From NCBI GenBank assembly GCA_949840605.1, contig CATKXN010000106.1:1-9956 (forward strand): 9,956 nucleotides of DNA, given 5' to 3'. Position numbers and translations under genes: made by a program. Source of the stretch: an uncultured Alistipes sp. (GTDB lineage: Bacteria > Bacteroidota > Bacteroidia > Bacteroidales > Rikenellaceae). The notes beneath the pieces were generated by a model. The model searched no databases, had not been told where the DNA came from, and saw only the letters and a program-made list of their open reading frames with translations. Shown piece by piece: positions 1-6,593 of this stretch (position 1 is its first letter; every line of letters starts with the position of its first letter).

Positions 1-1060
1 AGCGCTGGTTGATGCCCCACGTGTCGGGCAGGGTGGTGATGAACGACGAGTCGATCATGTACCAGTTCTCGCGGTCGTTCTGCTGCTTCTGGTTGACGAT
101 CGAGTAGAGCGCCGCGCCGCTTTCGCCCACGGTGAACGATCCGAATTCGGTGAAGATGTTGGGCTCCTCGACGCCGTTGCGCTGGCAGATGTTTTTGATC
201 TGCGCCACGATCTCTTCGGTGAGGTACTCGTAGTCGTACTCGAAGTTGAGCGAGTTCTTGATCGGGAATCCGCCGCCGATGTTGAGGCTGTCCAGCTCGG
301 GGCAGATCGCCTTCAGTTCGCAGTAGACGTTCATGCACTTCGACAGCTCGTTCCAGTAGTAGGCCGTGTCCTTGATGCCGGTGTTGATGAAGAAATGCAG
401 CATCTTGAGCTGGAACTTCTTGCTGTTCTTCAACTTGGCCTTGTAGAAATCGACGATGTCGTTGTAGCGTATGCCCAGCCGCGAGGTGTAGAAGTCGAAT
501 TTGGGCTCTTCCTCGCAGGCGATGCGGATGCCGACCTTGCACTTCTTGGTGAAGGAGTCTTCGAACAGTTCAAGCTCCTCCTTGTTGTCCAGCACGGGAA
601 TCGTGTTCGAAAATCCGTCGTTCACCAACTGGGCGATGTTCTCGACGTACTGCGGACGCTTGAAGCCGTTGCAGATGATGTAGCGGTCCTTGTCGATGAT
701 GCCGCCGTCGTAGAGGGCGTTGATGATGTGGATGTCGTAGGCCGACGAGGTTTCGAGGTGGATGTCGTTCTTCATGGCCTCCTCCAGCACGAACGAGAAG
801 TGGCTCGATTTGGTGCAGTAGCAATAGTTGTACGAACCTTTGTAATCGACCTTCGCCATCGCCACGTTGAACATGCGCTTGGCACGGTTGATCTGCTGGG
901 AGATCTTCGGCAGGTAGGTGATCTTGAGCGGGGTTCCGTACTGTTTGATCAGTTCCATCAACGGAATGTCGTGGAAATTCAGTTCGTTGTCCTCGACGGT
1001 GAACTCATCCTGCGGGAAATCGAACGATTGTTCGATCAGGTCGATGTACTTGTCTTTCAT
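1..1060 (-). CDS. speA: Biosynthetic arginine decarboxylase, N-terminal part (runs off the left edge)
   Basis: A PLP-dependent fold-type III decarboxylase that converts arginine to agmatine, the first step of the polyamine route used by many Bacteroidetes; expected in the cytoplasm. The ATG at 1060-1058 opens an uninterrupted frame of 353 residues to the window edge; the family is about 630 residues, so the C-terminal half is missing here. Visible landmarks: YCTKSS at about 81-86, where K84 is the expected PLP-linked lysine; LHFFINTG at 221-228, with the histidine expected to stack on the cofactor; the glycine loop GGGFP at 262-266 that holds the PLP phosphate; and FGSFTVGESGA at 306-316, equivalent to the SESGRA-type segment. 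Length and the N-terminal extension before the barrel favour SpeA over diaminopimelate or carboxynorspermidine decarboxylase, though the family is related to both. It is divergent from the operon starting at 1279 and has its own promoter at 1154-1187. Confidence 0.87.
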   Translation of the reverse strand, partial: MKDKYIDLIEQSFDFPQDEFTVEDNELNFHDIPLMELIKQYGTPLKITYLPKISQQINRAKRMFNVAMAKVDYKGSYNYCYCTKSSHFSFVLEEAMKNDIHLETSSAYDIHIINALYDGGIIDKDRYIICNGFKRPQYVENIAQLVNDGFSNTIPVLDNKEELELFEDSFTKKCKVGIRIACEEEPKFDFYTSRLGIRYNDIVDFYKAKLKNSKKFQLKMLHFFINTGIKDTAYYWNELSKCMNVYCELKAICPELDSLNIGGGFPIKNSLNFEYDYEYLTEEIVAQIKNICQRNGVEEPNIFTEFGSFTVGESGAALYSIVNQKQQNDRENWYMIDSSFITTLPDTWGINQR

Positions 1061-1101
1061 GGTTCGTTCGGTAGGTTTTTATCGATCCGGCTCGGTTACA
1101 T

Positions 1102-1116
1102 GGCAAAATTTTTGCC
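1102..1116. repeat. 15-bp perfect palindrome in the speA leader; sigma-54-like spacing
   Basis: GGCAAAA and TTTTGCC are perfect inverted arms around one central base. The site lies downstream of the predicted speA start site, so it could be an operator or an AU-rich hairpin in the leader RNA. With the preceding T it also reads TGGCAA-N5-TTGC, keeping the exact GG-N10-GC spacing of a sigma-54 promoter; because of the symmetry, the GG-N10-GC spacing exists on both strands. Which reading is right cannot be decided from the sequence. Confidence 0.5.
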
Positions 1117-1153
1117 GAAGTAGCTCGTTCGGATTTTTCAAAAAATCGGGATG

Positions 1154-1187
1154 CAAATCAAGCGAATATTTTCCGGATAACCAACAC
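1154..1187 (-). promoter_or_regulatory. Predicted promoter of speA
   Basis: Read on the minus strand, TTG at 1184-1182 is followed after 20 bp by TTGATTTG at 1161-1154. This fits the Bacteroidetes housekeeping promoter (TTTG, 19-21 bp, TAnnTTTG) with one mismatch in the -7 box. The start site would be near 1147, giving a leader of about 87 nt. The upstream half belongs to a 24-bp element shared with the promoter at 6594-6626. Confidence 0.55.
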
Positions 1188-1220
1188 TTTGTCCGATTAT
1201 TTTGAAAAAGACCGTTATAT

Positions 1221-1252
1221 TTTGCTTTTTTCTATGAAAAAGGGTAATTTTG
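1221..1252 (+). promoter_or_regulatory. Predicted promoter of the five-gene operon
   Basis: TTTG at 1221-1224, a 20-bp spacer, and TAATTTTG at 1245-1252 match the Bacteroidetes -33/-7 consensus with no mismatch. Transcription would begin near 1259, about 20 nt before the GTG start at 1279, giving a short leader. It is divergent from the speA promoter. Confidence 0.7.
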
Positions 1253-1278
1253 AACCCGGATTTTAACGAGATTCGACT

Positions 1279-1992
1279 GTGCTGATTCCCATCATAAAAC
1301 AATATCTGACCGCACACAAGCGGCTGGTCGTGCCCCAGCTCGGCGCGTTCATCGTCAAGGAACCCGAGCGGAGCGTCGTCTTTTCCGAGCTGCTCAAACG
1401 CGACGACGGCGTGTTGCGGGGGCTTCTGCGTGACAGCGGAACGGGCGACTTGGAGGCTGCCGGCGAGATCGACCGCTTCGTTTTCGAGGTGCGCCACGCC
1501 GTGGAACACGGGCAGGAGTATCCGCTCGAAGGCCTCGGGGTGATGAAACCCGGGCCCAACGGCACCATCGCCTTTGTCTACGGACCCCTGCCTGCCGCAC
1601 CGGCTGCCGACGGCGAAAAGCCCGCCCGCCAGCCGCAGCTGGAACCCGGGAAGCTGGCCGAAGCCGTCCGCACGGCTTTTGCCGAGCCGCACGTGTCGCC
1701 TTCCGCGAAGATGAATCCCGATCCTTCGGTACGGGGGCTCCGCTACGGCAAGCCGCCCAAGAACACCGACGCCTGCCGCTACGTCGACCGCGTCCCGCGG
1801 CGCCGCGGCGTCGACTGGTTCATCTGGATCGCTGTGGCTGCCGCCGTGATCGCCGCGGGCGCCATCGCCTTCGGTTACTGGCGCGATGCGAAGGAGAAGC
1901 AGGCGGAAACGGAATACATCGAGGTCCCGGCGGCGCAGACGACTGCCGAGACGGCTCCCGAGGGGGCCTCACAACCCGAACAGAACGGATAA
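1279..1992 (+). CDS. Membrane-anchored HU-like (CCDC81-type HU domain) protein
   Basis: A 237-residue protein beginning at GTG 1279, the first in-frame start after the strong promoter. Residues 1-100 resemble the HU-like domain of the bacterial CCDC81 type, found in Bacteroidetes often ahead of SPOR domains: IIKQYLTAHKRLVVPQLGAF at about 5-24 matches the usual opening helix and the conserved P-x-LGAF turn. A low-complexity Pro/Ala linker (about 103-150) and a basic patch (RVPRRR, 171-176) precede one transmembrane helix at about 180-200. A short acidic tail of about 36 residues follows. The basic side predicts the HU-like part in the cytoplasm and the tail in the periplasm. No SPOR domain is present. 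Its stop (TAA) directly abuts the ATG of the sigma-54 activator, implying translational coupling. DNA binding is inferred from the fold family and is not proven for this subfamily. Confidence 0.75.
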   Translation: MLIPIIKQYLTAHKRLVVPQLGAFIVKEPERSVVFSELLKRDDGVLRGLLRDSGTGDLEAAGEIDRFVFEVRHAVEHGQEYPLEGLGVMKPGPNGTIAFVYGPLPAAPAADGEKPARQPQLEPGKLAEAVRTAFAEPHVSPSAKMNPDPSVRGLRYGKPPKNTDACRYVDRVPRRRGVDWFIWIAVAAAVIAAGAIAFGYWRDAKEKQAETEYIEVPAAQTTAETAPEGASQPEQNG

Positions 1993-3225
1993 ATGACAGA
2001 CATCACGACCGTAAAACAGCGCTTCGGCATCATCGGCACCTCCCCGCTCCTCGACCGGGCGCTGGAGGTGGCCCTGCGTGTGGCCCCGACGGACCTGACG
2101 GTGCTCGTCACGGGCGAGAGCGGTGTGGGCAAGGAGTTCTTTCCGCAGGTCGTCCATGCCTATTCGGCGCGCAAGCACAATAAATATATAGCCGTCAACT
2201 GTGCGGCGATCCCCGAGGGTACGATCGACTCGGAGCTTTTCGGCCACGAGAAAGGGGCTTTCACCGGGGCTCTCGAAGCCCGCAAGGGCTATTTCGAGGA
2301 GGCCGACGGCGGCACGATCTTCCTGGACGAAGTGGCCGAACTGCCCCATTCGACGCAGGCGCGCCTGCTGCGGGTGTTGCAGACCGGCGAATTCATCCGC
2401 GTGGGTTCGTCGAAGGTGCAGAAGACCAACGTCCGCGTCGTCGCAGCCACGAACGTCAACCTGCAGGAAGCCATCGCCAAGGGGCGTTTCCGCGAGGACC
2501 TCTACTACCGCCTGGGCACGGTGCCGATTCCGGTGCCGTCGCTGCGCGAGCGTCCCGAGGATATTCCGCTGCTGTTCCGCCGTTTCGCCGCCGACGTGGC
2601 CGTGCAGTACCGCATGCCTGCCGTGACGCTCGACGACAATGCCCGCGAGATGCTGATGCGTTACTACTGGCGGGGCAATATCCGCCAGCTGAAGAATGTC
2701 GCCGAACAGATTTCGGCCATCGAGCAGACCCGGGTGATCTCCGCCGAGGTGCTGGCCAAATACCTGCCTCCGCAGGGCAGCAGCGCGCCGATGGCCGCCG
2801 GAGCGCCGCATCCGGACGACATGACCACCGAGCGCGAACTGCTCTACAAGGTGCTGTTCGACATGCGCGCCGACATCAACGACCTCAAGCGGATGATGGC
2901 CGACCTGATTCAGGGTGCGGGACGCTGTCCGGAACCGGCCCGCGACATCAAGGCCCTGCTGCCTTCCGCGGCGCAGAGCAGTTTCGTACCGGCCGTCGTG
3001 CCGGCCGTTTCCGCCTGTCCGCAGCAGGCTCCGGTCTATGCCGAGAGCGAGGTGGTGACCGACGAGCCGCCCCGGGAGATGACCAAGGCCGACATGCAGC
3101 GCGAACAGATCGTCCGCGCTCTGCGGCGCAACAACGGCCGCCGCCGCGAGGCCGCCGCCGAACTGTTCATGTCGGAGCGCACGCTGTACCGCAAGATCAA
3201 GGAGTTGGGGATAGAGGAAATTTAG
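1993..3225 (+). CDS. Sigma-54-dependent transcriptional activator (AAA+ and Fis HTH, no sensory domain)
   Basis: A 410-residue bacterial enhancer-binding protein that would use ATP hydrolysis to open promoters bound by RpoN RNA polymerase. The AAA+ domain starts almost at the N-terminus: Walker A GESGVGKE at 41-48, the sigma-54 contact loop GAFTGA at 88-93, Walker B GGTIFLDE at 106-113, sensor I AATN at 151-154, the arginine-finger region RFREDLYYRL at 165-174, and sensor II WRGNIRQLKN at 226-235. A Pro/Ala-rich linker contains a helix, ERELLYKVLFDMRADINDLK (280-299), that I recall as conserved in this Bacteroidetes subfamily. A Fis-type helix-turn-helix occupies about 370-408, with SERTLYRKIKELG as its recognition part. 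There is no receiver, GAF or PAS domain, so the signal must come from a partner or from expression level. It follows the HU-like gene with no gap and precedes lptE by 3 nt. All motifs needed for activity are intact. Confidence 0.93.
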   Translation: MTDITTVKQRFGIIGTSPLLDRALEVALRVAPTDLTVLVTGESGVGKEFFPQVVHAYSARKHNKYIAVNCAAIPEGTIDSELFGHEKGAFTGALEARKGYFEEADGGTIFLDEVAELPHSTQARLLRVLQTGEFIRVGSSKVQKTNVRVVAATNVNLQEAIAKGRFREDLYYRLGTVPIPVPSLRERPEDIPLLFRRFAADVAVQYRMPAVTLDDNAREMLMRYYWRGNIRQLKNVAEQISAIEQTRVISAEVLAKYLPPQGSSAPMAAGAPHPDDMTTERELLYKVLFDMRADINDLKRMMADLIQGAGRCPEPARDIKALLPSAAQSSFVPAVVPAVSACPQQAPVYAESEVVTDEPPREMTKADMQREQIVRALRRNNGRRREAAAELFMSERTLYRKIKELGIEEI

Positions 3226-3228
3226 CTT

Positions 3229-3738
3229 ATGAAGATCAGACTGACGATACTGGCGCTCTGCGCCGCCCTGCTGACGGGCTGCGGCGTGGCCATCAAATAC
3301 TCGCTGTCGGGGGCCTCGATCCCGCCCGACGCCAAGACTTTCTCGGTGGCGTATTTCCCCAACAACGCGACGATGGTGTCGCCGATCCTGAGCTCGACGC
3401 TCACCGAAGCGCTGGTCGACATGTTCACGCGCCGCACGCGCCTGATGCAGGTCGACGAGGGCGGCGACTTCGCTTTCGAGGGCGAGATCGTCAACTATAC
3501 TTCGACGACTGCCTCGGTGTCGAGCGACGACTACGCCCTGCTGAACCGACTGACGATCACCGTCAAGGTGCGTTTCACGAACGCCCTCGACGAGAAGGCT
3601 TCGTGGAACAAGACCTTCACAGCCTACGAAGACTACGAGTCGACGCAGCTGCTCACGGAGGTCGAGGGGACGCTTATTCCGCAGATCGTCGACAAACTCG
3701 TGACCGACATTTTCCAGGCTTCGGCCTCCAACTGGTAA
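3229..3738 (+). CDS. lptE: LptE-like LPS-assembly lipoprotein
   Basis: A 169-residue lipoprotein expected to sit in the outer membrane with the barrel LptD and help deliver lipopolysaccharide to the surface. The signal peptide has a basic start (MKIR), a hydrophobic stretch and the lipobox LTGC, with C18 as the lipidated cysteine. The mature part is a small alpha/beta protein with alternating strands (for example KTFSVAYFPNNATMV at about 36-50, FAFEGEIVNYTSTTASV at about 82-98, LTITVKVRFTN at about 108-118), as in Bacteroidetes LptE. A purine-rich ribosome-binding stretch lies in the final codons of the preceding gene and supports the ATG at 3229. The assignment rests on the lipobox, size and the arrangement beside secG and the sigma-54 activator; primary-sequence similarity across LptE families is weak. 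Confidence 0.82.
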   Translation: MKIRLTILALCAALLTGCGVAIKYSLSGASIPPDAKTFSVAYFPNNATMVSPILSSTLTEALVDMFTRRTRLMQVDEGGDFAFEGEIVNYTSTTASVSSDDYALLNRLTITVKVRFTNALDEKASWNKTFTAYEDYESTQLLTEVEGTLIPQIVDKLVTDIFQASASNW

Positions 3739-3745
3739 TCCGGAC

Positions 3746-4234
3746 ATGGCCGATCTGAAAGCATACTTCGCCGCGCCGCGCACTGCCGCACTGCCCTCCG
3801 CCGCCGAGGCCGGGGCGTTGGTCGCGGCCTGCCCGGGGTTTATTCCGGGGCGTATTCTGCTCGGAACCGTCACCGGAGAGGAGGACCCGCGGGCGGCGCT
3901 CCTGGCTCCGTGGCGGGCCGAGAGTCCGCTGCGCATGCCGGCCGTCGACGCCTCGGCGCTGGGCAGGCTCTCGTCGGACGAGATCATCGACCGTTTTTTG
4001 CAGGAGGACAACCTGCGCATCGTCGCCCAGGAGGGCGAACCCGAAGAGGAGGTGCTGGTCCGTCCCGAACTGGAGGACGACGACGAGGTGGTTTCCGAGG
4101 AGCTGGCCGAAATCTATCTCGCCCAGGGTCTTCGGGACCGGGCCGCGGCGATTTATCGCAAATTAAGTTTGCTAAATCCCGAAAAAAGTGTTTACTTTGC
4201 CGAGTTAATTGACAAAATGGATAACAATAATTAA
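3746..4234 (+). CDS. Small acidic TPR-containing protein between lptE and secG
   Basis: A 162-residue soluble protein with no signal peptide. The first 75 residues are Ala/Pro-rich and low in obvious structure. SDEIIDRFLQEDN (77-89) followed by a very acidic stretch (96-116) precedes one tetratricopeptide-like helix pair, SEELAEIYLAQGLRDRAAAI (117-136), ending in YRKLSLLNPEKSVYFAELI. The latter segment looks strongly conserved among Bacteroidales proteins at the same position, suggesting a binding surface for a partner, possibly within the export machinery; no function is established that I know of. Codons from about residue 138 onward turn AT-rich, unlike the rest of the gene, where a promoter for secG appears to be embedded. 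It begins 7 nt after lptE and ends 12 nt before secG. Confidence 0.8.
   Translation: MADLKAYFAAPRTAALPSAAEAGALVAACPGFIPGRILLGTVTGEEDPRAALLAPWRAESPLRMPAVDASALGRLSSDEIIDRFLQEDNLRIVAQEGEPEEEVLVRPELEDDDEVVSEELAEIYLAQGLRDRAAAIYRKLSLLNPEKSVYFAELIDKMDNNN
4168..4199 (+). promoter_or_regulatory. Predicted internal promoter for secG
   Basis: TTTG at 4168-4171 is followed after exactly 20 bp by TTACTTTG at 4192-4199, one mismatch from the Bacteroidetes consensus. It lies in an AT-rich stretch inside the 3' end of the TPR gene; the start site would fall near 4206, about 40 nt before the secG ATG. It could let secG be expressed independently of the upstream operon. Confidence 0.45.
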
Positions 4235-4246
4235 AATTTATAGGAT

Positions 4247-4615
4247 ATGTTATACACGATTTGCATTGCCCTGATACTCGTTGCGAGCGTACTGGTGATT
4301 CTCGCGGTGTTGGTGCAGAACCCCAAGAGCGGCATGGCCGCCAATTTCGGCGCGTCGAACCAGGTCATGGGTGTGCGCGAGACGTCCAATTTCCTCGAGA
4401 AGTTCACCTGGGCGATGGCCATCGCCATCGTCGTACTGAGCCTCGTCGCTACGCTGACCATGGACAAGGGCCGCGTGATCGAGAGCAATACGAAGATTTC
4501 GAACGACGCCAAGGCGCTGCAGGAGCGTGTGCTCGAATCGGAGCTTCCCGCCCCGATGCCGCAGGCCGAGATTCCGGCCGCCGAGCAGCCCGCCGCCGAC
4601 CAGTCGGCCGAGTAG
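4247..4615 (+). CDS. secG: Preprotein translocase subunit SecG
   Basis: A 122-residue inner-membrane protein, the accessory subunit of the SecYEG channel that assists SecA-driven export. Two hydrophobic helices (about 2-23 and 53-72) flank a short loop containing QNPKSGMAANFG (24-35) and NQVMGVRE (38-45), the segment that marks SecG. After helix two there is an extended, charged then Pro/Ala/Glu-rich tail of about 50 residues, which is common in Bacteroidetes SecG and of unknown role. It is the last gene of the operon, with ATG 12 nt after the preceding stop and an AT-rich, purine-containing ribosome-binding stretch. It is followed by the repeat array and terminator. Confidence 0.93.
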   Translation: MLYTICIALILVASVLVILAVLVQNPKSGMAANFGASNQVMGVRETSNFLEKFTWAMAIAIVVLSLVATLTMDKGRVIESNTKISNDAKALQERVLESELPAPMPQAEIPAAEQPAADQSAE

Positions 4616-4620
4616 TGCCC

Positions 4621-4697
4621 GGAGGGGCCTGAGAGGGGCTGGAGAGAGAGGCTGGAGGGGCCATAGAGAGAGGCCGGCCGAGAGGACCGGGAGGCCG
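4621..4697 (+). repeat. Degenerate 11-bp purine-rich tandem array downstream of secG
   Basis: After the secG stop the plus strand becomes almost free of T and can be laid out in 11-bp steps. GGAGGGGCC recurs at 4621 and 4654 (33 bp apart) and AGAGAGAGGC at 4643 and 4665 (22 bp apart), both multiples of 11. Five units (4621-4675) are recognisable, and the pattern decays through about 4697, although purine richness continues to about 4745. It is probably transcribed as the secG 3' UTR. No protein reading is credible. Confidence 0.55.
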
Positions 4698-4753
4698 GAA
4701 CAGGGACTGAGAAACCGAAATGGGTCGGAGAGCCGGCCCGGACGATAAAGAAG

Positions 4754-4782
4754 AGACCGCGGATTTTTCCGCGGTCTTTTTT
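4754..4782 (+). terminator. Strong intrinsic terminator between convergent units
   Basis: AGACCGCGGA (4754-4763) pairs perfectly with TCCGCGGTCT (4768-4777) across a TTTT loop. A run of six T begins at 4777. It ends the secG operon. It is also 25 nt past the stop of the minus-strand regulator gene, where the opposite side reads CTTCTTTATC after the stem, so it may work in both directions, more weakly on the minus strand. Confidence 0.9.
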
Positions 4783-4801
4783 CGTGCCTTTGCCGACGCG
4801 G

Positions 4802-6463
4802 TCAGAGATGCTGCGGACTGAATGCTCCGATGGTCTTGATGCGCTCCTCGAAAGTGTCGCGCGAAACGAGCGTGTGCCCCTTGATCTTCGACCGGTAGTT
4901 GTAAATCGTGCTCACGGAGTAGCGCAGCAGGGCGGCGATCTTCGACGAGTCGTTGATGCCCAGCCGGATCAGCGCGAAGATGCGCAGTTCGGTGTTCAGC
5001 AGTTCGCCTTTCTTGGGCTCGATGCGCGCCTCCTTGTCCAGCAGCGAGTTGAAATCCTCGATGAAGGTGGGGTAGAGCTGCAGGAACGTCGTGTCGAAAT
5101 TGTGGTAGAACTCCTCCAGTTCGCGGCTGTCGCCGTCGCTCGGGGAGTACTCCTTTTTCAGTTCGTCGATACGCCCGTCGCGCAGCAGGCGGCGCACCCG
5201 CCGCCGCGAGTCGATGATCTTGTCGATGTATTCCGAACACATCGTCAGGAAGATGCCGATGTACTCCTCCTTCACCTCGTTGGCCTCGGAGATCTGGCTG
5301 TTGAGACCTGCCAGCTGTTTGTTGATCCGCTGCAGGTCGTTGTTCGAGATGTTGAGCCGGTTGTTGGCCTGCTGCAGTTCGAGCCGCGCGAGGCTGAGCT
5401 TGCGGTTCTGGCGCAGGACGAAGATCACGCCCCCGAGGGCCAGCAGCATGAAGCAGGCGATCGACGCCACGAAGATGTTGTACATGGCGTCCATCCGCTG
5501 CCGCCGGGCCGTGTAGGCCTCCTCGATGACGTGCAGGGCCAGTGCGTCCTGCCAGGGCCGGAGCCGGGAATTGAAGAACCGGGCGTCGTCCATGACGATC
5601 CGCATGTAGCGCATCGCCCGCTGGATGTTGTCGTCGTCGAGCAGCGTGTTGGCGAGGCTTTTCAGCGCTGCGTTGTCGCGGATCGCCAGCTGGATGTCGG
5701 TCATCGCCGAGCGGGCGAACCACACCTGCGCCGTGAGGGTGTCCTTCATCAGGTCGGCCACCAGCGCACGCATGTACGACGCCTCGGCGTAGTCGCGCGA
5801 AAGGGGCGGCAGGGTGTCGCACAGCCGTTCGGAGATCTCCACCGCCCGTTCATAGCTGCGGTCGTTGATCGCCTGCCAGAGCTGGTAATTGAGGTGTGCG
5901 GTCGATTCCGGTTGGGTGTTCTCCACGATCAGCCGGGCGTAGAGCACCGTGAGGTGCCACGACTGTGTGCCCTGCACCGAGTCGTGGGAGTAGAGCTGAA
6001 GCTCGTCGTTGAGCTTGTGGCGGGCGATGTAGTAATCGACCAGCTGTTTCCGGTCGAGCTGCGCGGTGTCGACCTGTTGCAGGAGGGTGGCCGCCTCGAG
6101 ATAGATGCCCGCCGAACTATAGAGGTAGGCCAGCTGGATGCGGCTTTCGTCGAGGCGCCGCGTGTCGCGCATCTTTTTGGCCAGGTTGATGTTGCGGTAG
6201 AGGTAGTCGATCGTCGAGTCGGCCTGGTAGGGGGTGTATTCGTCGATCAGTTGTTGGTTCAGGATGTATCGCTGGGCGTCCGAAAAGTCCGATTTGCCGA
6301 GGATGCTTTTCAGCGATTCGATCCGTTGTTCGCGGCCGGCGATGTAGGAATCGCGGTGCGAGAGGGTGGCGTCGAGTTGCGAAAGCACACTTTTCAGATC
6401 GTTTTGCGCCGGGACGGCGGATGTTGCGGCGAGCAGCAGGGCGGTAAGCAGCAGTTTTCTCAT
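4802..6463 (-). CDS. Transmembrane TPR/helix-turn-helix regulator (DUF6377-like)
   Basis: A 553-residue one-component membrane regulator. A signal peptide (1-19, ending AVPA before Q20) is followed by an alpha-helical periplasmic region of about 300 residues with TPR-like helix pairs, for example LAYLYSSAGIYLEAATLLQQ at 111-130. A transmembrane helix spans about 328-350. A Gln/Asn/Leu-rich coiled coil (about 352-400) follows, then a charged helical domain (400-490). A C-terminal LuxR-like helix-turn-helix lies at about 491-527, containing IRLGINDSSKIAALL and SVSTIYNYRSKIK. The architecture matches the Bacteroidetes family I know as DUF6377, often found beside susC/susD genes. The likely role is sensing in the periplasm and controlling the divergent susC locus; ligand and target are inferred. 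There is no kinase or receiver domain. The gene has its own promoter at 6594-6626, and its stop lies next to the shared terminator. Confidence 0.85.
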   Translation of the reverse strand: MRKLLLTALLLAATSAVPAQNDLKSVLSQLDATLSHRDSYIAGREQRIESLKSILGKSDFSDAQRYILNQQLIDEYTPYQADSTIDYLYRNINLAKKMRDTRRLDESRIQLAYLYSSAGIYLEAATLLQQVDTAQLDRKQLVDYYIARHKLNDELQLYSHDSVQGTQSWHLTVLYARLIVENTQPESTAHLNYQLWQAINDRSYERAVEISERLCDTLPPLSRDYAEASYMRALVADLMKDTLTAQVWFARSAMTDIQLAIRDNAALKSLANTLLDDDNIQRAMRYMRIVMDDARFFNSRLRPWQDALALHVIEEAYTARRQRMDAMYNIFVASIACFMLLALGGVIFVLRQNRKLSLARLELQQANNRLNISNNDLQRINKQLAGLNSQISEANEVKEEYIGIFLTMCSEYIDKIIDSRRRVRRLLRDGRIDELKKEYSPSDGDSRELEEFYHNFDTTFLQLYPTFIEDFNSLLDKEARIEPKKGELLNTELRIFALIRLGINDSSKIAALLRYSVSTIYNYRSKIKGHTLVSRDTFEERIKTIGAFSPQHL

Positions 6464-6572
6464 GGGCGGCGATATGGTCGGGTCTAACTAAAAGGAACGA
6501 AAAAGTCGAACGTCGGGCGGGTCCGTAAACGAATCGGCGTGCGCTACGGCAAAACCTTCCGGCACCCTGAAA

Positions 6573-6587
6573 GTGCCGTTACGGCAC
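6573..6587. repeat. 15-bp palindrome at the predicted start site of the regulator gene
   Basis: GTGCCGT and ACGGCAC are perfect 7-bp arms around one base. The site starts about 7 bp past the -7 box of the minus-strand promoter, that is, at the predicted transcription start. Another half-site, CGGCAC at 6560-6565, can also pair with 6573-6578. It could be an operator (perhaps for autoregulation) or a hairpin at the 5' end of the mRNA (6 bp with a 3-nt loop). Confidence 0.6.
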
Positions 6588-6593
6588 CGACAC

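Noticed and set aside
395..1123. A 242-codon plus-strand frame opposite speA
   Set aside because: The speA reading on the minus strand has catalytic motifs throughout; this frame has none.
1138..1692. Minus-strand frame of 184 codons across the operon promoter
   Set aside because: It is antisense to the HU-like gene and runs through both divergent promoters; the composition is that of a shadow frame.
1969..4020. A 683-codon open frame on the minus strand opposite the sigma-54 activator and lptE
   Set aside because: It is Arg/His/Gly-rich with no recognisable domain, lies opposite clearly real genes with intact motifs, and is the usual by-product of GC-rich codon bias.
4784..6487. A 567-codon open frame on the plus strand opposite the membrane regulator
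   Set aside because: It begins next to the terminator, has a biased Val/Arg/Gln composition without domains, and mirrors the real minus-strand gene.
6560..6590. Possible sigma-54 promoter from the GGCAC sequences
   Set aside because: GGCAC occurs, but no GC lies at the required 10-bp gap from GG on either strand.
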